64,000 bases of DNA from Haloarcula sp. CBA1129 (GCF_008729015.1 NZ_RKSM01000001.1:1-64000); one strand, 5' to 3'; shown: positions 45,930 to 55,920, numbered from the stretch's first letter. The notes: generated from the letters alone by a model not told the origin. Made by a program: numbers and translations.

Positions 45930-47153
45930 TTACGCCGACTCGACCACGTCTTCATCGGTCGGCCCCTGACCGTCGAACTCGGCCACGAGTGCGTCCAACT
46001 GCTTCGGATCGTCGACGTTGGGGAGCGTCTGGTCTGCAGTCCGGCAGTCGGCGTCGACGCCGAGGGCGTCACAGACGAGGTCTGCCGTCGCCTCGGCCAT
46101 CTGCCGGTAGGTGGTCAGCTTGCCGCCGACGATGCTCGCCATGTTGTCGACGCCGTCGTCAGTGTGGTCGAGCAGAAAGAAGCCTCGCGAGATCCCGCGG
46201 CCGCCCCGCTCGTCCTCGTCTGGTGCGTAGAGCGGCCGAACACCCCACCAAGTCCGGACCTCGGGCGCATCTGCAACTGGGGGCAGCATCGCCGCACACT
46301 CCGCGATACTCTCCTCGATTTCCCACTGCTCCGTCTCGTACTCGTCCGGGTCGCGGACGGGGACGCTCGTCGTTCCGAGAACGGCCTCGCGCTCGTGTGG
46401 CACGACGATATCGCCATCGTCGGGGTCCCGACAGCGGTTGAGCACCGGTCCGAGGTCGTTGTACTCGATGGAGACCATCACGCCCCGTGTCGGTTGCATC
46501 TCGACATCGAGGTCGGCCATCGCGGCGAACTCGCCCGCCCATGCACCGGTCGCGCTGACGACGTAGTCGGCCTCGATAGTGTCGCCAACTGTCCCGCCGA
46601 CCTGTACGCCGGTTACCTGTCCGTCCGCTACGAGCACGTCTTCCACGGGCGCATGTGGATGGATGTCTGCGCCGTGGTCGCGCGCGTCGGCGGCGTTTGC
46701 GGCGACGAGCCGCGACGGGTAGATGACGGCGTCGGGAACTTCGAACGCGCGTTCGACGTCGGCAGTGAGGTCGGGCACTCGCTCACGGGCTGTATCGGCG
46801 TCCAGCGTCTCGACGGGAATGCCGATCTCCGCACAGGCCGCCCGCTTGGCCTCGAAGTAGTCGGGGTCGTCCCCGGCAAGCTGGACGAACAACCCACCGG
46901 TGTCACGGATACAGGCCCCGGCGATATCCTTGAGTATCCGGTTTTCGGTGATGCATTCCTCGGCACCGACCCGGTCTGCCTCGGCGTAGCGGGCACCGCT
47001 GTGGAGCAGCCCGTGCGAGCGCCCGGAGGTGCCACTTGTCAGCCCGTCACGCTCGACGAGTGTCACGTCGACGCCCCGGAGGGAGAGGTCACGAGCGACG
47101 CCAGCGCCGGTCGCACCACCACCGACGACGAGGACATCGGTCTCAATTGCCAT
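45930..47153 (-). CDS. FAD-dependent oxidoreductase, GlpA-like
   Basis: 407-residue DAO-family flavoprotein. The dinucleotide motif is VGGGATGAG near the N-terminus, TSGTSGRSHGLLHSGARYAE is the glycerol-3-phosphate dehydrogenase region, and VGGKLTTYRQMAE lies near the C-terminus. It is shorter than full-length archaeal GlpA (above 500 residues) and lacks the C-terminal BFD-type iron-sulfur domain. No glpB, glpC or glycerol kinase gene is adjacent. It may oxidise glycerol-3-phosphate or a related polyol phosphate; I am fairly sure of the family, less of the substrate. Confidence 0.82.
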   Translation of the reverse strand: MAIETDVLVVGGGATGAGVARDLSLRGVDVTLVERDGLTSGTSGRSHGLLHSGARYAEADRVGAEECITENRILKDIAGACIRDTGGLFVQLAGDDPDYFEAKRAACAEIGIPVETLDADTARERVPDLTADVERAFEVPDAVIYPSRLVAANAADARDHGADIHPHAPVEDVLVADGQVTGVQVGGTVGDTIEADYVVSATGAWAGEFAAMADLDVEMQPTRGVMVSIEYNDLGPVLNRCRDPDDGDIVVPHEREAVLGTTSVPVRDPDEYETEQWEIEESIAECAAMLPPVADAPEVRTWWGVRPLYAPDEDERGGRGISRGFFLLDHTDDGVDNMASIVGGKLTTYRQMAEATADLVCDALGVDADCRTADQTLPNVDDPKQLDALVAEFDGQGPTDEDVVESA

Positions 47154-47400
47154 GTATCTCGTTAGGGTAGACGACGTAAGGCTCCTCCGGCACCGGGTGT
47201 TTCGGCGACTGTGCGTCCAATTTCAGCACCGAGAAACCGACCGTGGCCGATGAACGCGAAGCCAGCAAACCCTGCTGGATCGAAGGAGTGAGAGACGGTT
47301 CCAGTAGCTGTTGTCGTCGGCGCTGTGACGGTGGAAAATAGCAATGGCTGCCGCTCTGGATTGCTGCACCCCTTTCACTCGGAACGAACGGGGCGCTCGA

Positions 47401-48174
47401 TCAGATATCCTGACCGGTCGGCCTGATCAGAAGTTCGTTCACGTCTACGCGAGCGGGCTGACTCGTCGCGTACACGATGCCACGAGCGATGTCGTCGGGG
47501 TGGAGCATCGGGAGGTCCATCTCCGCGAACCGCTCAAGCACCTGCTCGTCCGGAACGTGTGTCGCGAGCTCCGTATCGACGGCACCCGGTTCGATAACTG
47601 TCGTCCGGATGCCCTGTGTCGTCACTTCCTGCCGGACCGCTTCAGTGAACGCGTTCACCCCGAACTTTGTCGCGTTGTAGCCGCTCGAATCGGCCGAGGC
47701 TCGGCGGCCCGCGACGGAGGAGACGTTGACGATGTGGCCGCTCTCCTGTTCTTGCATGACCGGAAGCACCGCATGAGTGAGGTTCATCAGCCCGAGCAGG
47801 TTCACCTCGACCATCTGCCGGAGGTTCGAGCGATCTGCCCGTTCCAGCGGTTCGAGCAGCATGACGCCGGCGTTGTTGACGAGGATGTCGATGCGACCGT
47901 ACTCGTCGGTCGTCGCGTCGACCAGCGAGTCGATGTCGCCTTCGTCGGTCACGTCGGTCGGCACAACCAGTGCATCCCCGCCGGCCGACTCGATCCGGTC
48001 CGCCAGATCCTCCAGTTCCTCAGCGCGGCGGGCCGCGAGTACAACACTCGCGCCCGCGTCAGCCAGCGCCTCAGCGGTCGCCTCACCGATTCCCGATGAC
48101 GCGCCGGTTACAATCGCAACGTCGCCTGCAAGTCGCTGTGCGTCGTGGTCGTCTGCCGCAGATTCGTCTGACAT
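47401..48174 (-). CDS. Short-chain dehydrogenase/reductase
   Basis: 257-residue SDR of the classical type with a 15-residue acidic N-terminal extension. TGASSGIG (about 24-31), NNAGV, and the catalytic Ser (NVSSVAG) and YNATK (Tyr/Lys) are all present. The region after YNATK (AFTEAVRQEVTTQGIR) places it near the YdfG/NADP-dependent oxidoreductases. The substrate is unknown. The promoter region contains a minus-strand TATA-like element (about 48228-48238) and a GCTTA-CTGA-TAAGC inverted repeat between it and the gene. Confidence 0.88.
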   Translation of the reverse strand: MSDESAADDHDAQRLAGDVAIVTGASSGIGEATAEALADAGASVVLAARRAEELEDLADRIESAGGDALVVPTDVTDEGDIDSLVDATTDEYGRIDILVNNAGVMLLEPLERADRSNLRQMVEVNLLGLMNLTHAVLPVMQEQESGHIVNVSSVAGRRASADSSGYNATKFGVNAFTEAVRQEVTTQGIRTTVIEPGAVDTELATHVPDEQVLERFAEMDLPMLHPDDIARGIVYATSQPARVDVNELLIRPTGQDI

Positions 48175-48211
48175 CGTTGCTTAGTAGGTCCGACAGCCAC
48201 GAGCCTGCTTT

Positions 48212-48225
48212 GCTTACTGATAAGC
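48212..48225. promoter_or_regulatory. Inverted repeat upstream of the SDR gene
   Basis: GCTTA-CTGA-TAAGC, a perfect 5-base inverted repeat with a 4-base spacer, 38 bases before the SDR ATG. It lies between the likely TATA element (ATATAAATG, minus strand) and the predicted transcription start. This is a position where a repressor could block transcription. Confidence 0.35.
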
Positions 48226-48271
48226 CCATTTATATGTGGGGTGGCGCATATGCAGTCGAACAGGGCGGTGG

Positions 48272-48949
48272 CTACTGCACGAGGGCGTTCCGGAACTGGT
48301 CGGGACCGACCGTCGAACTGATGAGCTGTTTTTCAGCCCGACGCAGGAGATCGGACGCCGCGGCAGCCGACACATCAAGCTTGTCGGCGAGTTCCGCCGT
48401 CGAACACCGACGCGGTGAGTCGTAGTATCCCGACGAGAGAGCGACAGACATCGCCCGATACTGCCTATCCGTGAGCCCGAACTGGTCGCGCTCGCCGGGG
48501 TTCTCGGGGTCCGAAGCGATGTTCAGTAGTTCGAGTGGGATGTCGTTGACCGCACACCTGTCTTGCAGCGCGCTGAACGCGTCGTAATCCGAGAACACCT
48601 TCTGCTCCCGTATCCCGTCGCCGGTGACCGTCGCGTCCATCGCCACGCCCTCGAACTCCTCCGGGTCGTGTGACGCGATGAGGTTCGGTGCGCTGTCGAC
48701 GACCACCTTGTAGAACCAGCCATCGGCCGTCTGTCCGATCTCCGCCGCGTCGGTGACCTGTGACCGTGCGTCGAGTTCGCGCTCGAAGGCGTCGCGGGAG
48801 CCAGCGTCGACGCTAACTGTAAGCAGTAGCTTTCCGTCTTCGAGGCCGACGGCGTTCGAAATCGAGAGTTCGCCGCTCGGAATCGAATCCGCCACGCCGA
48901 CCAGCGGCAGCGTCTCGTCCGCGAGGAGGATTTCAGCAACGATGGCCAT
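48272..48949 (-). CDS. Bat-type HTH_10 transcriptional regulator
   Basis: 225 residues: an N-terminal sensor-like alpha/beta domain (about 1-160) and a C-terminal HTH_10 domain (LTDRQYRAMSVALSSGYYDSPRRCSTAELADKL), the DNA-binding domain of haloarchaeal bacterio-opsin activators. It is likely a stand-alone activator. A TATATA box (48970-48976, minus) lies about 24-27 bases before the ATG at 48949, so the transcript is leaderless. The upstream SDR gene on the same strand is its closest possible target. Confidence 0.85.
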   Translation of the reverse strand: MAIVAEILLADETLPLVGVADSIPSGELSISNAVGLEDGKLLLTVSVDAGSRDAFERELDARSQVTDAAEIGQTADGWFYKVVVDSAPNLIASHDPEEFEGVAMDATVTGDGIREQKVFSDYDAFSALQDRCAVNDIPLELLNIASDPENPGERDQFGLTDRQYRAMSVALSSGYYDSPRRCSTAELADKLDVSAAAASDLLRRAEKQLISSTVGPDQFRNALVQ

Positions 48950-49038
48950 AGCGTGTCATCGGATGCGACGTATATAGTCGCCAGCATAGCGCTTACGGGA
49001 GTCACACGCTGACAGTACCACTCCGGACTCGCCGCCGC

Positions 49039-49653
49039 TCAGTCAGTACTGGTCTCTGTCTCCCCGCCCAGCAATCGTTGCAGCTGTTCGATCAAGGAGC
49101 GGCTTGCGGGCTGCCCACGATACACCCGCACGGAATCGAAGCCGGCATAGCCGTGGGCCCCGGATTCGTCCCGCTCCCAGTACAGCCACCCTGTCTCCTC
49201 CCCACCGTCGAACCCCATCTCATCGACTGGGAACGTGAGAACGACCGACGCCTTGCCGTCTTCAGCATCGTCGTCTGGGTCCCTGATTTCGCCATCGTCG
49301 ACGGGCCGAGCGCCCTCGCCGTTTTCCAGTGCGAGACGCGAACCGAACCGATACCGAACGGGCCGCTCTGTAGGGTCGAACGTCTCGCTGTCTCCGTCAC
49401 TGTTGACGAACGCTGACTGCTCGACTGCGACGGTGATGGTGTCGTGTTCCGATAGGTCGATGAAGTTCTCCGCGTTCTCGGGCTGGATATCGATTGCAAT
49501 CTCGACCGGGAAATGGGCCGCCGCGACGCCGCTCAAGCTCGGCACCGCTGCTGCGGTCGCCGCGGCACCGAGTGAGCCCTTGAGGAGTCGTCGCCGTGTG
49601 GTGGTCGTCAAGGCTGCGTCAGCATCCGTTGTCGCCGACTGCGTTTCTTTCAT
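49039..49653 (-). CDS. Tat-exported protein, function unknown
   Basis: 204 residues with a twin-arginine signal peptide: TRRRLLKGSLG followed by a hydrophobic Ala-rich stretch and a likely cut after VAAAHF-type sequence (about residue 40). The mature part begins VEIAIDIQPENAENFIDL and is an acidic, beta-rich domain seen in secreted haloarchaeal proteins with dockerin-like contexts. No lipobox, so it is released to the cell surface or medium. The start at 49653 (MKETQ) has an AT-rich box near 49681-49690. The function is unknown. Confidence 0.75.
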   Translation of the reverse strand: MKETQSATTDADAALTTTTRRRLLKGSLGAAATAAAVPSLSGVAAAHFPVEIAIDIQPENAENFIDLSEHDTITVAVEQSAFVNSDGDSETFDPTERPVRYRFGSRLALENGEGARPVDDGEIRDPDDDAEDGKASVVLTFPVDEMGFDGGEETGWLYWERDESGAHGYAGFDSVRVYRGQPASRSLIEQLQRLLGGETETSTD

Positions 49654-49938
49654 CCAGTTGAACTGATGCGTAGGCACGGATATGATAATTCTGGTGCATA
49701 TGGCGAAAGTCTGAGTTTAGGCAGACGGCAGGCCTACCGAACTGCGTCGACCGCCCTATATTAGCGGTTCTTTGACTCCAGCAGGGGGCCATTATGTGGT
49801 CTTGCGCTATGTTGCTATGGCACTTTCCTGACCTGTCCTTCTGCTTCACCCTTTCTCAACCCTCTCAATTATATTTTGATTAAATTTCCCAAAAATAAGT
49901 CTACAAGTTTAAGTACAATGGTTAATTTAAACCACCGT

Positions 49939-52176
49939 ATGACCGCACAGGCTGGCACGGAGACCGCACCGGTGGTCCCCGCACCGACACCACCGAATGC
50001 CGCCGACGCCTGGTACGCGCCGGACGTTCGCGAGCAAGACGAGGTGTATCCGGGCGTCGTCGTGACCGTCCGACGGGAACGAAGCGAGTTCCGGTACGAT
50101 GTCCGTGACCCGGTACTTTCAGCGTCAGAAGCTGACGCACTGACGACCATCGAGTCACACTTCGCAGGCGCGAACGTCGAGCGACCACGGACCCGTGAGG
50201 GGGCAGTGGAGCGAATGAACGGGGGGTTCGACGCGAAACACCGTCGGGTCATCGACCGACTGATCGATGCATCTCCGGCGAGCCGTCGCCGAATCGAGTA
50301 CCACGCGCTCTCGTCGCTGGCGTGTTTCGACGATCTGACCCCGTACGCACTGGACTCCCGCATCGACGTTGCCGACGTGACCGACGACGGCGTGGTCGTC
50401 CACACCGACGATTACGCCCCGGCCGAGACCGATCTGGGGCCGGAGCCGGCGTATCTCAACCGCTTTGCGAGCGAGCGTGTCGAGCGCCATACCGTCCGGT
50501 TTCAGGGATTCGAGATCCCAGTTGTCGTCTATCGCGAGCATCTCCTCGGTGCCGACCCGTTCACGACGAAGTACGCGGTTCGAGAGCCGGACCTGCTCCC
50601 CGGCGACGAGCAACTCATCGAGGTGTGTAAAGAGCGCGTCTGGGAGACTGGCGTCGACGGCGTCGTCGAAAACCGCGTCGAGTTCGTCCGGGACCGTGCC
50701 CGCTCGCTGCTGGCCCGCCAGCTAACCGTCCGCAACACGACCGAGTGGGTCGACGCCGCCCGCTATCGACTCCGGTCGGCGCTGGCCGAACTCGACCTCG
50801 CCGTGCCGCCGGTCGACCACCGGTTCGCCGACGACCGCCTCGATGACTTGCTGTACTATGTCCTTCGTGATTTGGTCGGCTACGGGAAGCTCACCGTCCC
50901 GATTCGGGACCATACGCTTGAAGATATCGAGGCAAATCGGGTCGACGAACGCGTGAAGGTCCTCCCGCGCGCCGACCTTGGTCACGACGGCCGGGTGCCG
51001 ACCAATCTCGCCTTCGATTCGGAGGCCGCTTTCGTCAACGTCGTCACGCAACTGGCCGCCGATGACGGGGTCGAACTCAACGCCTCGAACCCGAGCGCGA
51101 AGGTCAACATCGACCCCGACGGGGACGGCCTCCACGACACCGACGACACCATCCGCTGCGCCGTCGCCCTGCCGACTATCAGCGAAGGTGGCCCACACAT
51201 CTCTATCCGGAAACAGTCGGGTGACGCGATGACGCCGGTCGGTCTGGTCCAGCGGGACTCGCTGCCGACGGAACTGGTCGCGCTGCTGTGGCTCCTGTAT
51301 GAATCCCACGGCGTCGTCCTCTTTTCCGGACCGACTGGAGCCGGCAAGACGACGCTGATGAACGCCCATATGCCGTTTATCCCGTACCGGGACCGCCCCA
51401 TCAGTATCGACGAGGGGTCACGTGAGGTGCGGATTCCACACGAGACAGGCGTTTCGCTCACCACGAGAGACCACGAGCGGGACCACCGCCGCGTGACGAT
51501 GGCCGACCTGATGACGCAGTGTAATTATCTGAACCCCGACGTCGAAGTCATCGCGGAGATCAATACTGCCGCATCGTTCGAAACGTTCGCTGAGACGCTC
51601 AACACCGGCCACGGAGTCATCGGGACGACCCACGCCGACGATATCGAGTCGCTGGTCAACCGCGTTATCGAGAAGGGCTTACCAACATATTTGCTCAAGG
51701 AGATCGACCTCGTCGTGTTTCCCCGACACGTCGATGGGGAGCGCTACGTCGGCGAAGTCGTCGAGTTTGTCGACGACCCATCTGTCGCCGAGAGCGGCAA
51801 CGACCGTAGCGGGACGATACACAAGGACGGGACGACCATCCACTGGAACTCCGTCTGCTGGCGACGGCCCGACGGGAGCTTCGAACTCGCCTACGACCAT
51901 CCGCAGTTCGGCGACGACCGGCGGCAGGTCGACACCGGCATCTTCGACCGACTCTCGGACCTCCGTGACGAACCGGTGTCGGCCGTCGAGGACGCGTTCC
52001 ATCGGCGCCACCGCTACGTCCAGTACCTCGTTCAGGAGGGGGTGACCGATTTCGACGACCTGTTCGGCGTGTTGGCCGACTTGGAGACGAACGAGGCAGC
52101 GACCGTCGAGCGACTGCGGCGACAGGCCGGTACCCCCGACAGCCCGCAACTGGAGGTTGGGACGGGTGACGACTGA
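49939..52176 (+). CDS. Type II/IV secretion system ATPase (archaeal pilus-type)
   Basis: 745-residue hexameric ATPase of the VirB11/PilB/TadA family. The Walker A motif is GPTGAGKT (about 464-471); the Asp-box region is VEVIAEINTAASFET; the His motif is GTTHAD. A long N-terminal domain (about 1-330) is typical of archaeal versions. I take MTAQAGTE at 49939, with the TTTAAGTAC box centred 27-29 bases upstream; MVNLNHR at 49918 is the alternative. The next gene overlaps its end, and the two power and anchor the pilus-like system downstream. Confidence 0.85.
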   Translation: MTAQAGTETAPVVPAPTPPNAADAWYAPDVREQDEVYPGVVVTVRRERSEFRYDVRDPVLSASEADALTTIESHFAGANVERPRTREGAVERMNGGFDAKHRRVIDRLIDASPASRRRIEYHALSSLACFDDLTPYALDSRIDVADVTDDGVVVHTDDYAPAETDLGPEPAYLNRFASERVERHTVRFQGFEIPVVVYREHLLGADPFTTKYAVREPDLLPGDEQLIEVCKERVWETGVDGVVENRVEFVRDRARSLLARQLTVRNTTEWVDAARYRLRSALAELDLAVPPVDHRFADDRLDDLLYYVLRDLVGYGKLTVPIRDHTLEDIEANRVDERVKVLPRADLGHDGRVPTNLAFDSEAAFVNVVTQLAADDGVELNASNPSAKVNIDPDGDGLHDTDDTIRCAVALPTISEGGPHISIRKQSGDAMTPVGLVQRDSLPTELVALLWLLYESHGVVLFSGPTGAGKTTLMNAHMPFIPYRDRPISIDEGSREVRIPHETGVSLTTRDHERDHRRVTMADLMTQCNYLNPDVEVIAEINTAASFETFAETLNTGHGVIGTTHADDIESLVNRVIEKGLPTYLLKEIDLVVFPRHVDGERYVGEVVEFVDDPSVAESGNDRSGTIHKDGTTIHWNSVCWRRPDGSFELAYDHPQFGDDRRQVDTGIFDRLSDLRDEPVSAVEDAFHRRHRYVQYLVQEGVTDFDDLFGVLADLETNEAATVERLRRQAGTPDSPQLEVGTGDD

Positions 52177-54058
52177 GGGCGGTGGAACACTCGGCTTGCT
52201 CGACCGGGGCCTGTACGCCCTGTTCGCCCACCACGCCGCGGACGACCGCCACGCAAGCACGCGTGACCGCTACCGAGCTGCCTATCCAAGCACCGGCTTC
52301 GGCGTCTACGTCGCGAGGGTATACGGACTGTCGTGGCTGGCGCTCTGCGTCGGCGTTATCGGAACCGCGACAACAGCGATGCTCGTCCCGTCGGGGACCT
52401 TCGATTCGTTCGTCGCGGTGCTCCAGCAGAGTCTCCCAGTCATCAATCGGCTGTCGCTGCCAACGGTCCCTCGCCCTCTCGTGGCCACCGGCATCGGAAT
52501 CGTCGCTGGACTCACGCTCAAGCGGGGCGTGTTCGTCGCCGGAAACCGATATCTCTCGTGGGTTGCCAGCGCGCGGCGCGCGGACATCGCAGCCACGCTC
52601 CCCGGCGCAGTCCGATACCTCAGAGTGCTCGCCTCCGGCACCCACGACCGCCGTGAGATGCTACGCGCCGTTGCCGAACAGGACGCCTATGGCGAGACGG
52701 CGGTTGCCTTCCGGCGTGCGCTCAATCAGGGGATTCTCACCGGCAGTCTCGACACCGGCATCGAGCGAGTCGCCAGCGAAACCCCTTCACGGGACCTGCT
52801 TGCCCCGTTTCTGCTGAAGTTCCGTGAACACGCAAACCAGAGCGCCGAGGCACTGGAGGGCTATCTGGAGATGGAGGGACGCCTGCTCTCACACGAGCAG
52901 AGCCGCCAACACGAGCGGGCGACCGGCTACCTCGAACTGCTCGCGGAGCTGTTCGTCGTGTTGCTGGTGTTGCCTGCCCTCGTGGTGCTCATCGTCACCG
53001 TGATGGGTATTCTTGCGCCCGGTCTCTCAGAGCCTGTTGCGACGCCACTGGGCGAGACGACTGTCCGCGCCATCGTCGTCTACGGGAGTGCGGCGTTCGT
53101 GATGGCTGCCGGGCTGCTGTCGGCGTTCGTCGTTGCTACGCTCCGGCCACGGAACACAGCCGCTCCGAGTTACAGCCTGCCGGATGGCCCCGTTGCGATA
53201 CTCACAGCCATCCCTTCGAATCCAGCAAGCGCACTCCTCGCCTGCGTGCCGCTGGGAGCCGTCGTCGCGGTCGGCCTCTGGTCACTCGGCTATCGCCCGG
53301 TCAACGTTGCGCTCCTCTCGTACGCTACCGTTGGTGTCCCCGTCGGTATGGTAACGGTCCGCCGGGCCAGAGCGGACGACGCGAAGGACCGGGAGATTCA
53401 GGACTTCGTGCACGCTGTCGCCGGTCACGTTGCGCTCGGCCGTCCGTTTCCCGAAGCGGTCCGACGCGTCGCCGATGACGTGGAACTCGGCGCGCTCGCT
53501 AGCGATGTCCAGTCGCTCGCGTTCACGCTCTCGCTCGGTGACAGCCCCGGGGACTCCGCTGCCGATAGGCGGGCCGCGGCGCTGGACCAGTTCGTCGACC
53601 GCGTCGGCACACCGATGGCCGAACAGACTATCGGGCTGGTCGTCGGTGCGCTAGATACGGGAAGTGACGCGGAGGACGTTTTCGAGACGTTACAGACCGA
53701 AATCGGTCAGCTCTACCATTTACGGAAATCAATCCGCTCAGCGCTGCTCGTCTACGTCGCCGTCGGCTGGACGACAGCGTTGCTTGTCATCGGTATCACC
53801 GTCGCCGTCAACATCTACGTCCTCGATAGCTTCGCGCAACTGTCGGCCGTTTCGGGCGGCGCGAACATCGCCTTTGACCCGACCGCGATCAAGCCGGCCC
53901 GGGAGCAACACCGGTTCTACGTGGTCACGCAGGCGACGATGCTGGCCTGTGGCTGGTTCGCCGGGACGGCGAGCCGTGGCGTCTACGAGGCGCTGTTGCA
54001 CTCCTCGGGGCTGGTACTCGTCGCCTACGTCGTCTTCGCGGGGGCTGGTCTGATTTGA
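52166..54058 (+). CDS. Pilus-assembly membrane platform protein (TadC/PilC-like)
   Basis: 630-residue integral membrane protein with two T2SSF-type domains and several transmembrane segments (for example SWLALCVGVIGTATTAML, LLAELFVVLLVLPALVVLIV, VYVAVGWTTALLVIGI). It is the inner-membrane platform on which the pilin-like subunits are assembled by the ATPase. GTG at 52166 starts the frame, giving an 11-base overlap with the ATPase gene, and the next pilin-like gene overlaps its stop by 4 bases. Archaeal platforms with two T2SSF domains are typical of Tad-like systems. Confidence 0.82.
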   Translation: MTTEGGGTLGLLDRGLYALFAHHAADDRHASTRDRYRAAYPSTGFGVYVARVYGLSWLALCVGVIGTATTAMLVPSGTFDSFVAVLQQSLPVINRLSLPTVPRPLVATGIGIVAGLTLKRGVFVAGNRYLSWVASARRADIAATLPGAVRYLRVLASGTHDRREMLRAVAEQDAYGETAVAFRRALNQGILTGSLDTGIERVASETPSRDLLAPFLLKFREHANQSAEALEGYLEMEGRLLSHEQSRQHERATGYLELLAELFVVLLVLPALVVLIVTVMGILAPGLSEPVATPLGETTVRAIVVYGSAAFVMAAGLLSAFVVATLRPRNTAAPSYSLPDGPVAILTAIPSNPASALLACVPLGAVVAVGLWSLGYRPVNVALLSYATVGVPVGMVTVRRARADDAKDREIQDFVHAVAGHVALGRPFPEAVRRVADDVELGALASDVQSLAFTLSLGDSPGDSAADRRAAALDQFVDRVGTPMAEQTIGLVVGALDTGSDAEDVFETLQTEIGQLYHLRKSIRSALLVYVAVGWTTALLVIGITVAVNIYVLDSFAQLSAVSGGANIAFDPTAIKPAREQHRFYVVTQATMLACGWFAGTASRGVYEALLHSSGLVLVAYVVFAGAGLI

Positions 54059-54780
54059 TTGGCGACACCGACGCCCAGTCACACGTCGTCGGCGTGGTGT
54101 TGCTGCTGGGGCTGACCGTCGTCGCGCTCGGTGGACTGACAGCGGTCGTCGGGACCGTCGTCGATGGCCACACTGCAACCGCGGACGAGACCCGCGTCGC
54201 CAACACGTTCGAGACGGCGTTCCGGCCGGTCGAGCAGACGGGCCACCAGACCGCCCGTGTCCGGTTTACTGAGGGGCGGTTGACCACAGTGGAACGGGAA
54301 CTGCGCGTACTCAACGACTCCGGGGTCCAGCGAACGCTCCCTATCGATGCGATAGTGTACGACTCCGGCGACAACCGCGTTCGGTTTCTCGGCGGTAGCG
54401 TCGTCCGCGGAACAGCGGGCAACGCGTGGTTCGAAACAGACCCGCCGGTGACGGCGACGCGGGACGACACGGCGGTCATCGTCGGCGCACCGCTTGTCAA
54501 CGCCAGTGGCGGAACGGTGTCCGGGACGGGCGGCGTATCCGCTGCCATTCGACAGAACGTCAGCCACGAACGCGAGCGGCTCCCGGCCGACAACTACAGT
54601 GTGGCTATCGAGACGGAGACGCCCCGCCCGTTCACCGAGTACTTCCAGCGTGTCGGTGCAACCACGCGAGTCAGGGACATCGACGGCGACGGCGTCCAGA
54701 GCGTCGTGGCGACCTTCCCGGGCCGACGAACGCTGTATCTGGTTCGCCACGATATGCGGACGGAGGTGGGGCATGGATAA
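54055..54780 (+). CDS. Pilin-like protein 1 of the secretion operon
   Basis: 241 residues. The N-terminus AQSHVVGVVLLLGLTVVALG resembles the type IV pilin start (SPVIGVILMVAITV-like): a charged leader (GDTD) then one hydrophobic helix. The rest is a soluble, beta-rich extracellular domain with NAS/NVS glycosylation-type sequons. It starts with TTG at 54055, in a TTGA overlap with the platform gene. It may be a major or minor subunit of the filament or pseudopilus. No known protein family is recognised beyond the N-terminus. Confidence 0.75.
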   Translation: MIGDTDAQSHVVGVVLLLGLTVVALGGLTAVVGTVVDGHTATADETRVANTFETAFRPVEQTGHQTARVRFTEGRLTTVERELRVLNDSGVQRTLPIDAIVYDSGDNRVRFLGGSVVRGTAGNAWFETDPPVTATRDDTAVIVGAPLVNASGGTVSGTGGVSAAIRQNVSHERERLPADNYSVAIETETPRPFTEYFQRVGATTRVRDIDGDGVQSVVATFPGRRTLYLVRHDMRTEVGHG

Positions 54781-55219
54781 CCGCGCGCTCAGCACCGTCG
54801 TCGAGAAACTACTGAGCATGGGGATCGTGCTGCTGTACATCGGACTGGTGACGACCACGCTGTACGGTGGCACTGTCCCGGCGTATCAATCCGCCGTCGG
54901 GGCGGAACTCGGCGACCGAACGCTCGCCGAAGCGACGGCTCGTATCGAACAGGCTATCCCGCCGGACGCTCGGGCCGTCTCGGCGACTGTTCGGCTCTCG
55001 CTGCCGGCGACTATCGATGGCACAGGATACACTATTCGGACTGACGGCGAAGCCCTCGTGCTCGACCATCCCGACCCCGAAATCGGCGGCCGAACACAGC
55101 CGTTGTTTCCCGAGAGAGTCGATACCTTCGAGGGTGAATGGCAGAGTGGCAGTCCGACTGTAATCGTTGTTTCCGGAACACGTGGGAGCGTGACGGTGAC
55201 ACTGGAGTCGGAGCGATGA
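54773..55219 (+). CDS. Pilin-like protein 2 of the secretion operon
   Basis: 148 residues. The N-terminus (NRALSTVVEKLLSMGIVLLYIGLVT-type) has the pilin pattern: a short polar leader, then an STVVE segment and one transmembrane helix, with Glu near position 10. The soluble part is beta-rich. The start overlaps the end of the preceding gene by 8 bases (ATGGATAA). No homologue recognised. Confidence 0.75.
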   Translation: MDNRALSTVVEKLLSMGIVLLYIGLVTTTLYGGTVPAYQSAVGAELGDRTLAEATARIEQAIPPDARAVSATVRLSLPATIDGTGYTIRTDGEALVLDHPDPEIGGRTQPLFPERVDTFEGEWQSGSPTVIVVSGTRGSVTVTLESER

Positions 55220-55920
55220 CGGAGCGGCGTTGGCCCTTTGGCCACGACGCACGCGCTCAAACGTCGCTGCCAGCGCTGGGTGTCGCGCTCGTGCTGCTGA
55301 CCGTTGTCACCGGTCTGGGGGTCGCGATGGCCGACACTGCGATTGCCGGCGCGGACCGGAGTCCTGACGAGCGACGGGTCGCCGCCGCGATTGCTGACCG
55401 ACTCGTCGCGGCGGACGGGCCGCTGGCCGCCCGGAGCAACGTGCTCAACCAATCTCGGGTGGACGGCTTCGACCAGACGGCGCTGGAGCGGAGTGCGCCG
55501 CCGGCCAGTGAATATGGAGTCAGCGTCGAGTTGGCTGACGAGGAGATCGCACGCACCGGCACGGTGCAGGGCGGTACGCGCATCAGCCGGCTTGTCGTGG
55601 TCGAGTCTCGGGAGCCACGAACACTCACGCCCGACTTGACGACGGCCGACGCGGTGACGCTCCCCCGCCGGAGCGCGCAGGCCACAGTAACTATCGATCC
55701 GCCAGCAGGCACGACTGTCTGGACGGTCCGCGCTAACGACCGGGTTCTCCTTCACAACCGGAGTGGGCTGCATGGCAGCCACACGGTCCCGCTGGTGCCC
55801 TACGAGACGACAGAGCTCCGATTCCAGCACGCTGGGCGACTCGAATCCAGGAACGTGACCATCAGCTATGACGCCCCGCGGTCGACGAAAGAAACTCTGG
55901 TGGTGACCGTCGATGCGTAG
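55216..55920 (+). CDS. Pilin-like protein 3 of the secretion operon
   Basis: 234 residues: a basic leader (TERRWPFGHDAR), then a hydrophobic helix (AQTSLPALGVALVLLTVV) and a soluble domain with a Val/Thr-rich beta pattern and NRSG/NVTI-type sequons. The start overlaps the previous stop (ATGA). Unknown function; probably a structural or minor subunit. Confidence 0.72.
   Translation: MTERRWPFGHDARAQTSLPALGVALVLLTVVTGLGVAMADTAIAGADRSPDERRVAAAIADRLVAADGPLAARSNVLNQSRVDGFDQTALERSAPPASEYGVSVELADEEIARTGTVQGGTRISRLVVVESREPRTLTPDLTTADAVTLPRRSAQATVTIDPPAGTTVWTVRANDRVLLHNRSGLHGSHTVPLVPYETTELRFQHAGRLESRNVTISYDAPRSTKETLVVTVDA

Noticed and set aside
47162..47344. 60-codon minus-strand frame with a hydrophobic middle (AGFAGFAFIGHG)
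   Set aside because: It needs a TTG start, has no promoter or family, and lies in a gap between two well-placed genes.
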